Both the position numbers and the translations under genes were made by a program. Source: an uncultured Bacteroidota bacterium (lineage in GTDB: Bacteria > Bacteroidota > Bacteroidia > Chitinophagales > Chitinophagaceae). Taken from it: DNA of 42,081 nt. The notes below the pieces were generated by a model that made no database searches, was not told the DNA's origin, and was given only the letters and a program-made list of their open reading frames with translations. Within the stretch, counting starts at the first letter, position 1. Each line of letters begins with the position of its first letter. Shown here piece after piece: positions 8,637-18,122 of the stretch. The stretch lies in assembly GCA_902826165.1 (NCBI GenBank), contig CADEDV010000004.1, forward strand, positions 113,449 through 155,529. Direction: 5' to 3'.

Positions 8637-11600
8637 TTATAGGGTATTACAATATTCACTTTTACCGGCTTACCGGCAGAAGTATCCCAGTCAATCTTTC
8701 CCCCAAGTAAGGCCACCCTCGTTTGAATATTCTCGATTCCATAGCCACCGTAAGGAGAAGAAGAGACAAATCCTTTTCCATCATCACTGTAAGAAAATCG
8801 TATCTGCCCGTTCATTTTTTCGATAGCCAGTTCAATAGCTCTTGCCCCTGCATGCTTTAGCGTATTATTTATAAGTTCCTGTGTAATCCTGTACAAGCCT
8901 GATTCAGTTTCAGAATCTAATCTTTTTTCCATCCCGGTTTGCCGCAGGGAGATATTGATGATATGAAGCTGGCTAAGCTTATTGACGAGGTCTTCCACTG
9001 CTGCCAGGTAGCCATACTCGTGAAGTGTTTTAGGGCTTAAGTTGATAAGCAGGTAACGGATATCCTCCACTGACTCATCTATAATGGCTATTGTCTTATC
9101 ATAAGTCTGCTGCGCCTGTAAATCCCCGGGAGAAAGATATTTTTTCAGCGATGTTACAAAATATTTCAGTGCAGAAAGACGCACACCAAGATCATCATGC
9201 AGCTCTGCTGATATGATTTTTTTTTCTTTCTCCTGCGTGGCCACCACCAATCTCAGTCTTTCTGTTTGCCTTTTCTTAAACTGCCTTATACGGCTTCTGA
9301 CGATCAGCAGTATCAAACATCCCGTCAGTAAAGTACTCAGCAAATAAAACCACCATGTTTTCCAGAATGGCGGTTCAATGATAATTAATATTTCCAGGGG
9401 AATGCTGTTCCATTTACCCGTTGTGTTTGTAGCATTCAGCAGCAATTTATAATTCCCCGGGGGGACGTTTGTATAATTGACAAACCCTTTGGCATTACTA
9501 TATACCCAATCCTTATTAAACCCGTCCAGCTTGCACCTGTACTGCACCGGTATATCCGGATTCAGGCGCAGAGATGAATACTCAATTGAGAAAAAATTTT
9601 CCTGGTACGATAAGTGTACCGGAATGCCCGGATGCAGCACATGCAATTCCTTGCCGGATACCTTAAAACTGCTTACCAATACCGTCGCCTCCTCTTCGGC
9701 AGATATATATAGCTGCGGCTGAAGGCTGATAATCTTAGCCCCTGCTGAATAAAAAAAACTTCCATCACTGTCAATAAAAAGATTATTGATATGATCGTTA
9801 TTTACCTGCTGCATGGACTCATATACATGCCGGAAACTCCTGTCAGGAATATTCATGATATCAATTCCATTCATCGTTGATATCCATAAACTACCTGCAT
9901 TATCAACCACCAGGGTGTTGATATAATCACCCGACAATCCCTCGCTGCGCTGGTAGTTTTGAAACTGCTTTTTATTTTTGTCAAAACAATAAACTCCTCC
10001 TCCGTAAGTTCCGAGCCAAAGATGACCGGAACTGTCCTTTGTTATGGCGGTAATGCTGTTAAATTCTATGGAGGGCTTTTTGTCAGCCGTTATAGAAAAA
10101 TGTTCGAACTGCCGGGTTCGCAGGTCCAATCTGGTAAATCCCCGGCCACCATTCATACCCAGCCACAACTCCTCCACTCCATCATACCAAGCACATATTA
10201 GTGCATCAGAAGCAAGGCCATTTTCTTCTGTATAATGATTAATAACCCGGGCCTGTTGATCCATCAGGTATAATCCGTTATCCCAGGTTCCCATCCAGGT
10301 ATTATTTTGCTTATCTGTCAGGGCAAAATAAGGGCTGCCTTTTATGGCGGTTGTTGTTATAATTTTTTCCGTCCGGCAGTCAAACAACACAATTTCATTA
10401 TCCCGGCCCAGCCATAGCAAAGTATCGCCTGCATTGTGTAATATCTTCTCAAACTTGTCTTTAATAACGGGCCTGGCTGATAGTTTTTGCAAGGCAAGGT
10501 CATATTTATATAAATGATGCCTGACCTCCACCCAAACCTTGCTTTCCTGCTTTACGAATGAATGAACAGTATTAGGGAAACCTGATGGATCAAGGCCGAG
10601 AGAATATGATTGCAGCGGATACGTATTATTTGCCATTACAAAAATCCCATCCGGTGTACATAACCATTTGTTCCGGTTTCTGTCAGTATAAATCCGGTTT
10701 ACAATTCCGGAAAATTTAATCCCTGAACTATAATAAATGACAGGCAGCATTTCCTTTTTCTTTTCCGCATAGTTATATACCACCGCCGGAACAAGTTCAA
10801 AACTAAAAACGGGGCTCCCGTTGCCATCAACAGAAAGATGACTAACCGGGTTTGTAAAGTTTAAAAGAACAGGCGTTCCGGCAGGTGCCCCTTTCTCAAA
10901 CCGGTACAACAACCGGGTCATCCTGTCATAAGCCCAAGAGTACTGCTGTCCCACTGCATACAAAGGTTTCCTATCCTTTAGTCCGAACACAGGCCATTGC
11001 AATGGATTATGACGGGAATTAAAAAACTTTTTTCCTCCAACATCAAAAAAATGTAATGCAGAGTCCGAATTCATCCATAATCCCTTGTTAACCCGGTCAT
11101 AGCTCAGGTTGTATAAACCGGTCACCCCGGGAAAAGCGATATTATTACCTGTGTTATTAATAAAATCCGTGATGCTGTTATTAACCGGATCAATTTTCCA
11201 AACACCATAGGATACTGCCCATATGGCTCCTGTTTCATCTTTTGCAAGTCCCTGTATTGCATTCAGTATATTATCATTCACTGCAGCATGATGAAAAACA
11301 TAGTTCCTGAAAACTCCTTTTTGTTTCAGATACCGGCTTACTCCTTTCATGGTTGCAATCCATATATCTCCCTCATCACCTTCCAGTAATGTGATGCAGT
11401 TATTATTAGCTATCGAAAAAGAATCGTTTCTATTGTACCGAAACAGTTTGAAAGAACTGCCATCAAACCGGTTGAGCCCGTCTGCCGTGGCAATCCAGTA
11501 AAATCCCTGGCGATCCTGAATGATATTCTGTACCCGGTTGGATGAGAGCCCGTTTTTTTCAGAAAGATGGCTAAAATGAAAATTACTTTGCTGGGCCAGC

Positions 11601-11677
11601 AAGGAACCGCATAGCAGCATTGATGCTGTAAAGAAGGTAATACAACCTGAAAATATTTTTGCAGCTGAATCTTGCAT
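8627..11677 (-). CDS. Two-component-regulator-propeller sensor histidine kinase
   Basis: A 1016-residue periplasmic-sensing kinase. An N-terminal signal segment (about residues 1-28) is followed by a long beta-propeller built of reg_prop repeats with the usual GLSSNRVQNI, GLNRFDG and NGLASDAL phrases (about residues 35-670), then a Y_Y_Y domain (about 695-765, with YRCKLDGFNKDW and NVPPGNYKL). One membrane helix lies at about 775-796. The HisKA_3 domain has phospho-accepting H827 in AELHDDLG; the HATPase domain has an N-box near 934 and DDGKGF at 965. No receiver is fused: the partner regulator is the next gene. In this class the propeller usually senses extracellular ligands such as glycans; the ligand here is unknown. 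Confidence 0.93.
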   Translation of the reverse strand: MQDSAAKIFSGCITFFTASMLLCGSLLAQQSNFHFSHLSEKNGLSSNRVQNIIQDRQGFYWIATADGLNRFDGSSFKLFRYNRNDSFSIANNNCITLLEGDEGDIWIATMKGVSRYLKQKGVFRNYVFHHAAVNDNILNAIQGLAKDETGAIWAVSYGVWKIDPVNNSITDFINNTGNNIAFPGVTGLYNLSYDRVNKGLWMNSDSALHFFDVGGKKFFNSRHNPLQWPVFGLKDRKPLYAVGQQYSWAYDRMTRLLYRFEKGAPAGTPVLLNFTNPVSHLSVDGNGSPVFSFELVPAVVYNYAEKKKEMLPVIYYSSGIKFSGIVNRIYTDRNRNKWLCTPDGIFVMANNTYPLQSYSLGLDPSGFPNTVHSFVKQESKVWVEVRHHLYKYDLALQKLSARPVIKDKFEKILHNAGDTLLWLGRDNEIVLFDCRTEKIITTTAIKGSPYFALTDKQNNTWMGTWDNGLYLMDQQARVINHYTEENGLASDALICAWYDGVEELWLGMNGGRGFTRLDLRTRQFEHFSITADKKPSIEFNSITAITKDSSGHLWLGTYGGGVYCFDKNKKQFQNYQRSEGLSGDYINTLVVDNAGSLWISTMNGIDIMNIPDRSFRHVYESMQQVNNDHINNLFIDSDGSFFYSAGAKIISLQPQLYISAEEEATVLVSSFKVSGKELHVLHPGIPVHLSYQENFFSIEYSSLRLNPDIPVQYRCKLDGFNKDWVYSNAKGFVNYTNVPPGNYKLLLNATNTTGKWNSIPLEILIIIEPPFWKTWWFYLLSTLLTGCLILLIVRSRIRQFKKRQTERLRLVVATQEKEKKIISAELHDDLGVRLSALKYFVTSLKKYLSPGDLQAQQTYDKTIAIIDESVEDIRYLLINLSPKTLHEYGYLAAVEDLVNKLSQLHIINISLRQTGMEKRLDSETESGLYRITQELINNTLKHAGARAIELAIEKMNGQIRFSYSDDGKGFVSSSPYGGYGIENIQTRVALLGGKIDWDTSAGKPVKVNIVIPYNHT

Positions 11678-11751
11678 ACCTCCGGTCTGCTGGTAAGATT
11701 ACCTAAGTTAATATAATAGTCGTAAACTAAGGGCTTGCTCCCTGAGAGCTT

Positions 11752-11767
11752 TCATACTTTAGTATGA
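11752..11767. promoter_or_regulatory. Putative response-regulator operator, module 1, copy 3
   Basis: TCATACTTTAGTATGA, an inverted repeat with 7-base arms around TT, lies 74 bases before the ATG of the propeller kinase. It matches the perfect palindrome at 8621 at all but one of 16 positions. It is also 47 bases beyond the stop of the YkgJ-like gene, so readthrough context cannot be excluded. Confidence 0.58.
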
Positions 11768-11814
11768 TCTTTAAGACCATGTTACAGAACAACAGGCCGG
11801 TTTTGCATACATCA

Positions 11815-12306
11815 TCATTTCCCTTTCTCCGCCTCAATGAGTTTCTCGATCACATAATAAGTAATGGGGCAAAAGCTGGTATTCTTTAAGGCCATCGGTT
11901 GCCGTTTCAGCATGAAGTCATCATCCATATACGGGAAACGGGCACAGTCCGTGGGACGGACATCATAAATGGAGCAGTAATTATCAGCACCCAGGAAAGC
12001 ACAGGGCATTTCTTTCAGCACATTATCGCCTTCCTCGTCCACCCGCAGGTAGGTATCCCGGAAATCGCCATCCTTCATACCCAGGAATTTGCTGATTCGT
12101 TTAATATCCGGAGGCGTGAACCGGGGAGAATAATTTTTACAGCAATTGGCACATTGCAGGCAATCGATCTTTTCAAAAGCCTGCTCGTTCAGCTCGGGCA
12201 GTTGCTTCAATACCTTGTTCTTTTCAGCCCGGTGCAAGTATTTTTTATACTCTTTCTGGCGTTCACCCGACTTCTTTTCCCAGTTCTGTAACAGCTTTTC
12301 CTGCAT
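11815..12306 (-). CDS. YkgJ-family cysteine-cluster protein
   Basis: A 163-residue protein with the CxxCxxCC cluster in CLQCANCC at about residue 50, then CAFLGADNYCSIYDVRPTDCARFPY-like second cluster (about 100-125), which is the layout of the YkgJ/CxxCxxCC family (Zn- or Fe-S-binding). The N-terminus is charged and helical. No signal peptide is seen, so it is cytosolic. The biochemical role of the family is not established. It is divergent from gcvP with 134 bases between starts. The gene ends about 137 bases before the propeller-kinase start, and a module-1 operator copy falls in that gap. Confidence 0.88.
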   Translation of the reverse strand: MQEKLLQNWEKKSGERQKEYKKYLHRAEKNKVLKQLPELNEQAFEKIDCLQCANCCKNYSPRFTPPDIKRISKFLGMKDGDFRDTYLRVDEEGDNVLKEMPCAFLGADNYCSIYDVRPTDCARFPYMDDDFMLKRQPMALKNTSFCPITYYVIEKLIEAEKGK

Positions 12307-12401
12307 CCTGCAAAGAAAGGCATTTGCAGGCAGATAGTTCTCCTATTTCACCCCTTATCCCCACCCTTCAACAAGTCAGGTATTTTATGATGTCCCTCCC
12401 G

Positions 12402-12409
12402 TAACTTTG
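12402..12409 (+). promoter_or_regulatory. -7 element of gcvP
   Basis: TAACTTTG matches the Bacteroidota consensus TAnnTTTG exactly and lies 31 bases before the gcvP ATG, in the gap divergent from the YkgJ-like gene. No clear TTG -33 element is present at the expected distance. Confidence 0.5.
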
Positions 12410-12440
12410 CGCATCTTTTTACACTCTAAGCACCCTTTTT

Positions 12441-15308
12441 ATGAGCCTTTTTGAACAACAATCCAACGAGTTCATTCCCCGTCATATCGGACCCAATGAA
12501 ACGGATACCCGGAGCATGCTGAAAACCATCGGCGTCAGCAGCCTTGCTGCGCTGGTTGACAAAACTGTTCCTGCCGCTATACGGATGCAGCAACCGCTCT
12601 CAATTCCGGCTGCTATGAGTGAGCATGAATACCTGCAGCATATCAAAGAAGTGTCGTTACTGAATAAGGTCTATAAAAATTATATCGGCCAGGGTTATTA
12701 TGATACCATCACCCCTTCGGTGATCTTGCGAAATGTGTTTGAAAATCCGGGTTGGTACACCCAATACACACCTTACCAGGCTGAAATTTCACAGGGCCGC
12801 CTGGAAAGCCTGCTGAACTACCAGACCATGATCAGCGACCTGACAGCATTGCCAATTGCCAACGCCTCCTTATTGGATGAAGCAACGGCCGCTGCCGAAG
12901 CCATGACCATGTTCTTCAATACCCTGAATAAACAGGATCATATCGAACGGCCTAAGTTCTTTGTCGACCATGAGATTTTTCCGCAAACAAAAGACGTACT
13001 GGTAACAAGAGCCATACCTGTTGGCATCGAGATCGTTTACGGCGATTATAAAACAGCAACGATTGATACCAGCTATTTTGGTGCTATTGTTCAATACCCG
13101 AATGATAAAGGAAGCATTGAAGATTACCGGGCATTCATCAATACTGTTCATGAAGCCGGTGCTTTTATTGTAATGGCAACTGACCTGCTGGCATTAACAC
13201 TTTTAACGCCTCCCGGAGAATTAGGAGCCGATGTAGCTGTTGGTTCTGCACAGCGTTTCGGAGTGCCGTTGGGTTATGGTGGGCCTCACGCCGCCTTCTT
13301 TGCTGCCAAAGATGATTTTAAAAGAAGTATTCCCGGACGCATCATTGGTGTAAGTGTGGATGCACAGGGTAACAGGGCGTTGAGAATGGCGTTGCAAACA
13401 AGGGAGCAGCATATCAAAAGAGAAAAAGCCACTTCAAATATTTGCACCGCACAGGCTTTACTCGCCAATATGGCGGCCATGTATGCCGTGTACCATGGGC
13501 CGGATGGATTGAAGAGCATTGCCAAAAGAGTAGCTTTCTTAACCCAAACCATTGCTGAAGCTATTGAGGAAAGAGGATTTGAATTGTATTCCGGTAATTT
13601 CTTTGATACCATTATGGTGAAAGTAAAAGATATTGCACCGGTCAAAGCAAAGGCTGAACAACAACAGATCAATCTCCGCTATATCGGTCATAACCATATC
13701 GGCATCTCCCTTGATGAAACCGTTGTACTCGAAGACCTGTATGACCTGATCAATTGTTTTGAGAACGATAAAGACCCGGTGGCATTTGATATCCATCATG
13801 ATGATGAATTGAACCATATTCCTTCTTCGCTGACAAGAACATCTGCTTTCTTATCACATCCCCTGTTCAATACACACCATAGTGAAAGCCAGATGATGCG
13901 GTATATCAAATCGCTGGAGAATAAAGATCTTTCCCTGAACACTTCTATGATCTCACTGGGCAGCTGCACCATGAAACTGAATGCAGCCAGTGAAATGATG
14001 CCATTGAGCTGGAGTCATTGGGGTAAAATACATCCTTTTGCTCCTGCTGATCAGACACAGGGATATAAATATATTATTGATGAACTGGGTAAATATCTCT
14101 GCGAGATAACAGCGTTTGATGCCTGCAGCCTGCAACCCAACAGCGGAGCACAGGGTGAGTATGCCGGTTTATTAACCATCAAAAGTTTTCATGAAGCCAA
14201 TGGCGATCATCACCGCAAAGTCATGCTGATCCCGATCTCTGCACATGGTACTAATCCTGCATCTGCAGTAATGGCCGGAATGAAAGTAGTGGTGGTGAAA
14301 GCACTGGAGAACGGTTATATTGATGTGGAAGACCTGAAAGCAAAAGCAGCACAGTACAGTAATGAACTGGCGGGTGTGATGATCACTTACCCGAGTACCT
14401 ATGGCGTATATGAAGAAACAGTAAAAGATATCACAGATATCATTCACCAGCATGGCGGGCAAGTGTATATGGATGGTGCGAATATGAATGCACAGGTTGG
14501 TCTGACTGCACCGGGTTTGATCGGTGCCGATGTTTGCCACCTGAACCTGCATAAAACATTTGCCATACCGCATGGTGGAGGCGGCCCCGGCATGGGACCT
14601 ATCTGTGTGAAAGCACACCTGGCAAAACATTTACCTGGCCATGTGGAAACAGGATCTGCTCATGCAGTGAGTGCTGCTCCTTATGGTAGTGCTTCTATCT
14701 TACTCATCTCCTATGGCTATATCCGTATGCTGGGTGCCGAAGGGGTGAAAACTGCTACTGAATATGCGATCCTGAATGCCAACTATATGCGGGCCAAACT
14801 GGATGGTGCTTATGATGTATTGTACCTGGGAACAAATGGCACTTGTGCCCATGAATTCATTGTTGACCTGCGTCCGTTCAAAAAAACAGCAGAGATCGAA
14901 GCAGAAGATGTGGCCAAGCGATTGATGGATTATGGTTTCCATGCACCAACGATGAGTTTCCCGGTGCCAGGCACGATCATGATCGAGCCAACAGAAAGCG
15001 AAGACAAAGGAGAACTGGACCGTTTTTGTAATGCATTGTTGTCTATCCGGGAAGAGATCAAAGCCATTGAAGATGCTGTGGTAGATAAAAAAGATAACCC
15101 GCTGAAAAATGCGCCACATACACAGTTTGTGGTAACAGCTGATGAATGGAAGCATGCTTACACAAGGCAACAGGCCGCATTCCCGTTATACTATGTTACA
15201 CAGAATAAATTCTGGCCTTCTGTAGCAAGAGTCAATAACACACATGGTGACAGGAACCTGATCTGTACCTGTGAGCCCGTGGAAAGTTATATGGAGGCTG
15301 AAGCCTGA
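12441..15308 (+). CDS. gcvP: Glycine dehydrogenase (decarboxylating), glycine cleavage P-protein
   Basis: A 955-residue single-chain P-protein, close to the 957 residues of the E. coli enzyme. It decarboxylates glycine and loads the aminomethyl group onto lipoyl H-protein, feeding one-carbon units to folate. The pyridoxal-phosphate lysine is K705 in NLHKTFAIPHGGGGPG. The N-terminal half is a degenerate copy of the same fold (RFGVPLGYGGPHAAFFA near 270), as in all fused P-proteins. No gcvT or gcvH lies in the window, so the other subunits are elsewhere. A strong hairpin terminator (15328-15354) follows the stop. Confidence 0.98.
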   Translation: MSLFEQQSNEFIPRHIGPNETDTRSMLKTIGVSSLAALVDKTVPAAIRMQQPLSIPAAMSEHEYLQHIKEVSLLNKVYKNYIGQGYYDTITPSVILRNVFENPGWYTQYTPYQAEISQGRLESLLNYQTMISDLTALPIANASLLDEATAAAEAMTMFFNTLNKQDHIERPKFFVDHEIFPQTKDVLVTRAIPVGIEIVYGDYKTATIDTSYFGAIVQYPNDKGSIEDYRAFINTVHEAGAFIVMATDLLALTLLTPPGELGADVAVGSAQRFGVPLGYGGPHAAFFAAKDDFKRSIPGRIIGVSVDAQGNRALRMALQTREQHIKREKATSNICTAQALLANMAAMYAVYHGPDGLKSIAKRVAFLTQTIAEAIEERGFELYSGNFFDTIMVKVKDIAPVKAKAEQQQINLRYIGHNHIGISLDETVVLEDLYDLINCFENDKDPVAFDIHHDDELNHIPSSLTRTSAFLSHPLFNTHHSESQMMRYIKSLENKDLSLNTSMISLGSCTMKLNAASEMMPLSWSHWGKIHPFAPADQTQGYKYIIDELGKYLCEITAFDACSLQPNSGAQGEYAGLLTIKSFHEANGDHHRKVMLIPISAHGTNPASAVMAGMKVVVVKALENGYIDVEDLKAKAAQYSNELAGVMITYPSTYGVYEETVKDITDIIHQHGGQVYMDGANMNAQVGLTAPGLIGADVCHLNLHKTFAIPHGGGGPGMGPICVKAHLAKHLPGHVETGSAHAVSAAPYGSASILLISYGYIRMLGAEGVKTATEYAILNANYMRAKLDGAYDVLYLGTNGTCAHEFIVDLRPFKKTAEIEAEDVAKRLMDYGFHAPTMSFPVPGTIMIEPTESEDKGELDRFCNALLSIREEIKAIEDAVVDKKDNPLKNAPHTQFVVTADEWKHAYTRQQAAFPLYYVTQNKFWPSVARVNNTHGDRNLICTCEPVESYMEAEA

Positions 15309-15327
15309 TCTCAAAATAATACACATA

Positions 15328-15354
15328 AAAAAGCCTGCAATTGCAGGCTTTTTT
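15328..15354. terminator. Bidirectional terminator between gcvP and the convergent unknown gene
   Basis: AAAAAGCCTGCA-ATTGCAGGCTTTTTT forms a hairpin with a GC-rich stem flanked by A and T runs, so it can end transcription from both sides. It begins 19 bases after the gcvP stop and ends 1 base before the stop of the leftward gene. Confidence 0.85.
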
Positions 15355-15355
15355 A

Positions 15356-16426
15356 TTATTTGGTTTTTACTTCGTCTTTAGTAGTATTATCCGTGGGATA
15401 TAATATCAGCATCAGCACATGCATGGATAGATTATTATCCAACGCAACTTCTGCACTCAGTTTTTCTTTGTTGAGTAAATAGGTAGCACTACAATTCAAA
15501 CATCCCATAATAACCGATATCTCCTTAAAGTCAATATCACCTTTTTCAGCAGCTGCATCAGCCTTCATAAAATAATCGGATTCTTTACCATAGATCGTAA
15601 AATCCTTCCCGTTGAGTTCCAGCAACTCTTTGAGTTTCATATTAGCCCTGATACCGTTGCGCAGCATCCATGCATTCTCAGATACCTGCAGCATCTCATT
15701 CTCTGGGCTGCTTCCTCCCCTTACACTTCCACCAATGACGATGGAACCCAGGTCAGCCAGATTCATTTCATCATTCCAGATGAAGATGGCCTGCCGGCTG
15801 GTATTGGGAAATAAAACGGTACAGGCATTGATCTCGTTATCTGAAAAATAATACTGGTCTTTTGTAACATTAGCCGAACCAAACATCGTTACCAGGTGCT
15901 GGTGAGAAGTGAACTGCAACAGGTCATCAGCGAAATTGACCCGGGCCGGCGTGGGTAAATTCTTATACTGGAAACGAAAAGAATAAACTGTATCGGCCGG
16001 GCTTACTAAACAGGCAGCAGCCACCACCAAATTCTTTTTTTGAAAAAGAATTTCTTTACCGTTGTAGATAACAGAATCAACAGGGCAAAAGAAACCTTCC
16101 TTTCTTAATTTCTCCCTGATCGTATTGTTTTCAGTAAATGAGGATGTAGCATATACCAAAAACTGTTCTTCTCCCTGCTGGTATTTTTCTGCGTACCGCT
16201 TTATCTTAGCTTCTTCTATAGTCTTTTGCCTGGGATTGAACACATGCACAACAGCATCGCCCCGGTCAGTTATATCTCCTTTCTGGTAACCTTTTTTATT
16301 AATCGCCTGTTCAAATTTTTGCGGGGTCAGGGAGGTGAGTGAAATCAGTTCTGCCGTTGACAATTCCTGGGATTGCCCGACAATGGTTATAAAAGCAGTA
16401 AACGTAAGAATAACTATTCCTCTCAT
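15356..16426 (-). CDS. Exported protein of unknown function
   Basis: A 356-residue protein with an N-terminal signal peptide (hydrophobic to about residue 17, then SQ/ELST). The rest is soluble, with no motif I can name. Two cysteines near residue 310 (GCLNCSA) stand out, and one in the middle region. It is co-directional with the orphan kinase but separated by about 115 bases, so operon membership is unclear. It shares a bidirectional terminator with gcvP. I do not recognise a family and give no function. Confidence 0.75.
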   Translation of the reverse strand: MRGIVILTFTAFITIVGQSQELSTAELISLTSLTPQKFEQAINKKGYQKGDITDRGDAVVHVFNPRQKTIEEAKIKRYAEKYQQGEEQFLVYATSSFTENNTIREKLRKEGFFCPVDSVIYNGKEILFQKKNLVVAAACLVSPADTVYSFRFQYKNLPTPARVNFADDLLQFTSHQHLVTMFGSANVTKDQYYFSDNEINACTVLFPNTSRQAIFIWNDEMNLADLGSIVIGGSVRGGSSPENEMLQVSENAWMLRNGIRANMKLKELLELNGKDFTIYGKESDYFMKADAAAEKGDIDFKEISVIMGCLNCSATYLLNKEKLSAEVALDNNLSMHVLMLILYPTDNTTKDEVKTK

Positions 16427-16541
16427 TAGTTTTGGAAGTATCCATCGGGATTACGGAGAAGGTTTTTACGGGAATAGAGGGGGTACAAAGAATTAAACCG
16501 AAAATATGTATTTATGGATAGCCGGAGAAATTATTTTTTGA

Positions 16542-17948
16542 TTATGGCTGCGGCAAAGTAAAAGAAAAAGTGCTGCCTCTTCCGGGTTCGCTTTCGATCA
16601 TCATATTTCCCTGATTGCGTTGTAGGAATTCCCTGCATAACATCAAGCCCAGCCCGGTACCGGCTTCACTGGCGGTGCCGGGTGTGCTGTAAAAATTACT
16701 CTCATTGATCTTCTGCATCGCTTCTTTGGTAATTCCAGATCCTGAATCCCGGATAAATACCTCCGTAAATGATTCATATGCATGAATACCGATCACAATA
16801 CGTCCTTCACGGGGTGAAAACTTGATGGCATTGGAAAGAAGATTCCGCAATACCAGGTTGATCATGTCCCTGTCTGCCAAAGCATAGGCAGGCAAAGCCA
16901 TTTTACGTTCAATGGTTATTTGCTTGGCATCTGCTTGCACTCTCAACAATTGAATCACATCTTCGATCATACTGTTCATATCCAATTCCTGCTTTCTTAC
17001 TTCATTGGATTGCATCTGGCTCTTGGCCCAGTGCAGCAGGTTTTCCATCAGGCCGGTGGTATAATTCAGGTCATTGATCACATCCGGCAGCATGGCTTTT
17101 ATTTCGGATGCTGACATTTTTAATTCCTGTGCATTATGAAAAAGATTGCGCAAAGCGTACATCGGCGTTTTCAGGTCATGAGAAATAACCGAGAATAATT
17201 TATTCTTTAGTGTATTCAGTTCTTCGAGTTCCGCAGCCTGTTTTTTTAATTGCTCTGTTTGCCTTTCCATCGCAGCCTTTTGCCGCATGATACTCGACTG
17301 GTAGCCTGCATTTTCTCTTTTAATAAGATACAATCCATAAAAAATATAGCCGATGGCCAGCAACTGGTTAACAAGGTACGCCACCAGGTGAATAGATTTT
17401 AACTGGTACCTGTAATCTTTTAAGACCACTGAAAGAATAAAATAACTGATCATCGAAAGACCGACTGAAAAAAGCATATACCCAATCTCCTGCAAAAAGA
17501 AAACAGAGAGCAGCCCATACAATACAAAAGATAATTCTACCCCAAGATTGATCCCATTGATATAAATAATGCAGGTAAATACAGGATATAAGATAAAGTA
17601 AACCAGTAAGGCTGCTTTGTACTGGAGCTTTGCATTCAATACCAATGCTGTTAAGCTGACCAGTGCTGGTAACATAGCAACAGCCCATACCGAAACGGGC
17701 AGGTCTGCTACCGTTAAAAAATCGATTACCGGGATCAGTATACCGGTAATAAGCTGAAAAAAATTCAATAAGTTGAAAATGCCGAGCTTCCTTTTTTCAT
17801 AGGCTTCCAGTTCATCGGTAAACCCGGTTGATTTTATATGCCGCAGGAATAAAAGGAACCGCTGCCACGGAGATAATAAATGCATAGCAGGCCTGGTGGT
17901 GCTTTCTTTCCGTTGCTGCCATTGCTGAAGACGCTGCAGTAATTCCAT
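16542..17948 (-). CDS. Orphan membrane sensor histidine kinase
   Basis: A 468-residue kinase. The N-terminal 210 residues contain six predicted membrane helices (about 55-205, 7TM-like sensor), followed by a coiled-coil linker with repeated Glu/Gln/Lys. The HisKA domain has phospho-accepting H257 in SVISHDLKTP. The HATPase domain shows an N-box NLVLRNLLSNAIKFSP, a G1 DSGSGI, a G2 GTGLGLMLCREF and a GRGSTFSF end. No receiver or regulator gene lies nearby, so its partner is elsewhere. The signal is unknown. Start and length suit the family. Confidence 0.92.
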   Translation of the reverse strand: MELLQRLQQWQQRKESTTRPAMHLLSPWQRFLLFLRHIKSTGFTDELEAYEKRKLGIFNLLNFFQLITGILIPVIDFLTVADLPVSVWAVAMLPALVSLTALVLNAKLQYKAALLVYFILYPVFTCIIYINGINLGVELSFVLYGLLSVFFLQEIGYMLFSVGLSMISYFILSVVLKDYRYQLKSIHLVAYLVNQLLAIGYIFYGLYLIKRENAGYQSSIMRQKAAMERQTEQLKKQAAELEELNTLKNKLFSVISHDLKTPMYALRNLFHNAQELKMSASEIKAMLPDVINDLNYTTGLMENLLHWAKSQMQSNEVRKQELDMNSMIEDVIQLLRVQADAKQITIERKMALPAYALADRDMINLVLRNLLSNAIKFSPREGRIVIGIHAYESFTEVFIRDSGSGITKEAMQKINESNFYSTPGTASEAGTGLGLMLCREFLQRNQGNMMIESEPGRGSTFSFTLPQP

Positions 17949-18073
17949 AAGTAGATATCAGATTTTACCCGTGGTTCAAAATACTACATTTAATTCCGGT
18001 AAACGCAGTTTTTGCCTATGTAAAATAACGGTCGCCCAACCGTATTTTTATCAATTACAATACCATATACACA

Positions 18074-18102
18074 GCAAAAGGCCTCATAATGAGGCCTTTT
18101 GC
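18074..18102. terminator. Rho-independent terminator after the DUF6600-like gene
   Basis: GCAAAAGGCCTC-ATAAT-GAGGCCTTTTGC is a perfect 12-base stem with a 5-base loop. It begins about 21 bases beyond the stop of the leftward gene at 18123 and ends that transcript; flanking A/T runs make it usable from both sides. Confidence 0.82.
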
Positions 18103-18122
18103 AAATACATGACAGCGATCAA

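Noticed and set aside
7854-11767. The module-1 palindromes as transcription terminators
   Set aside because: Stems are AT-rich with no T-tract, and the real terminators in the window (15328, 18074, 33448, 34256) have GC-rich stems.
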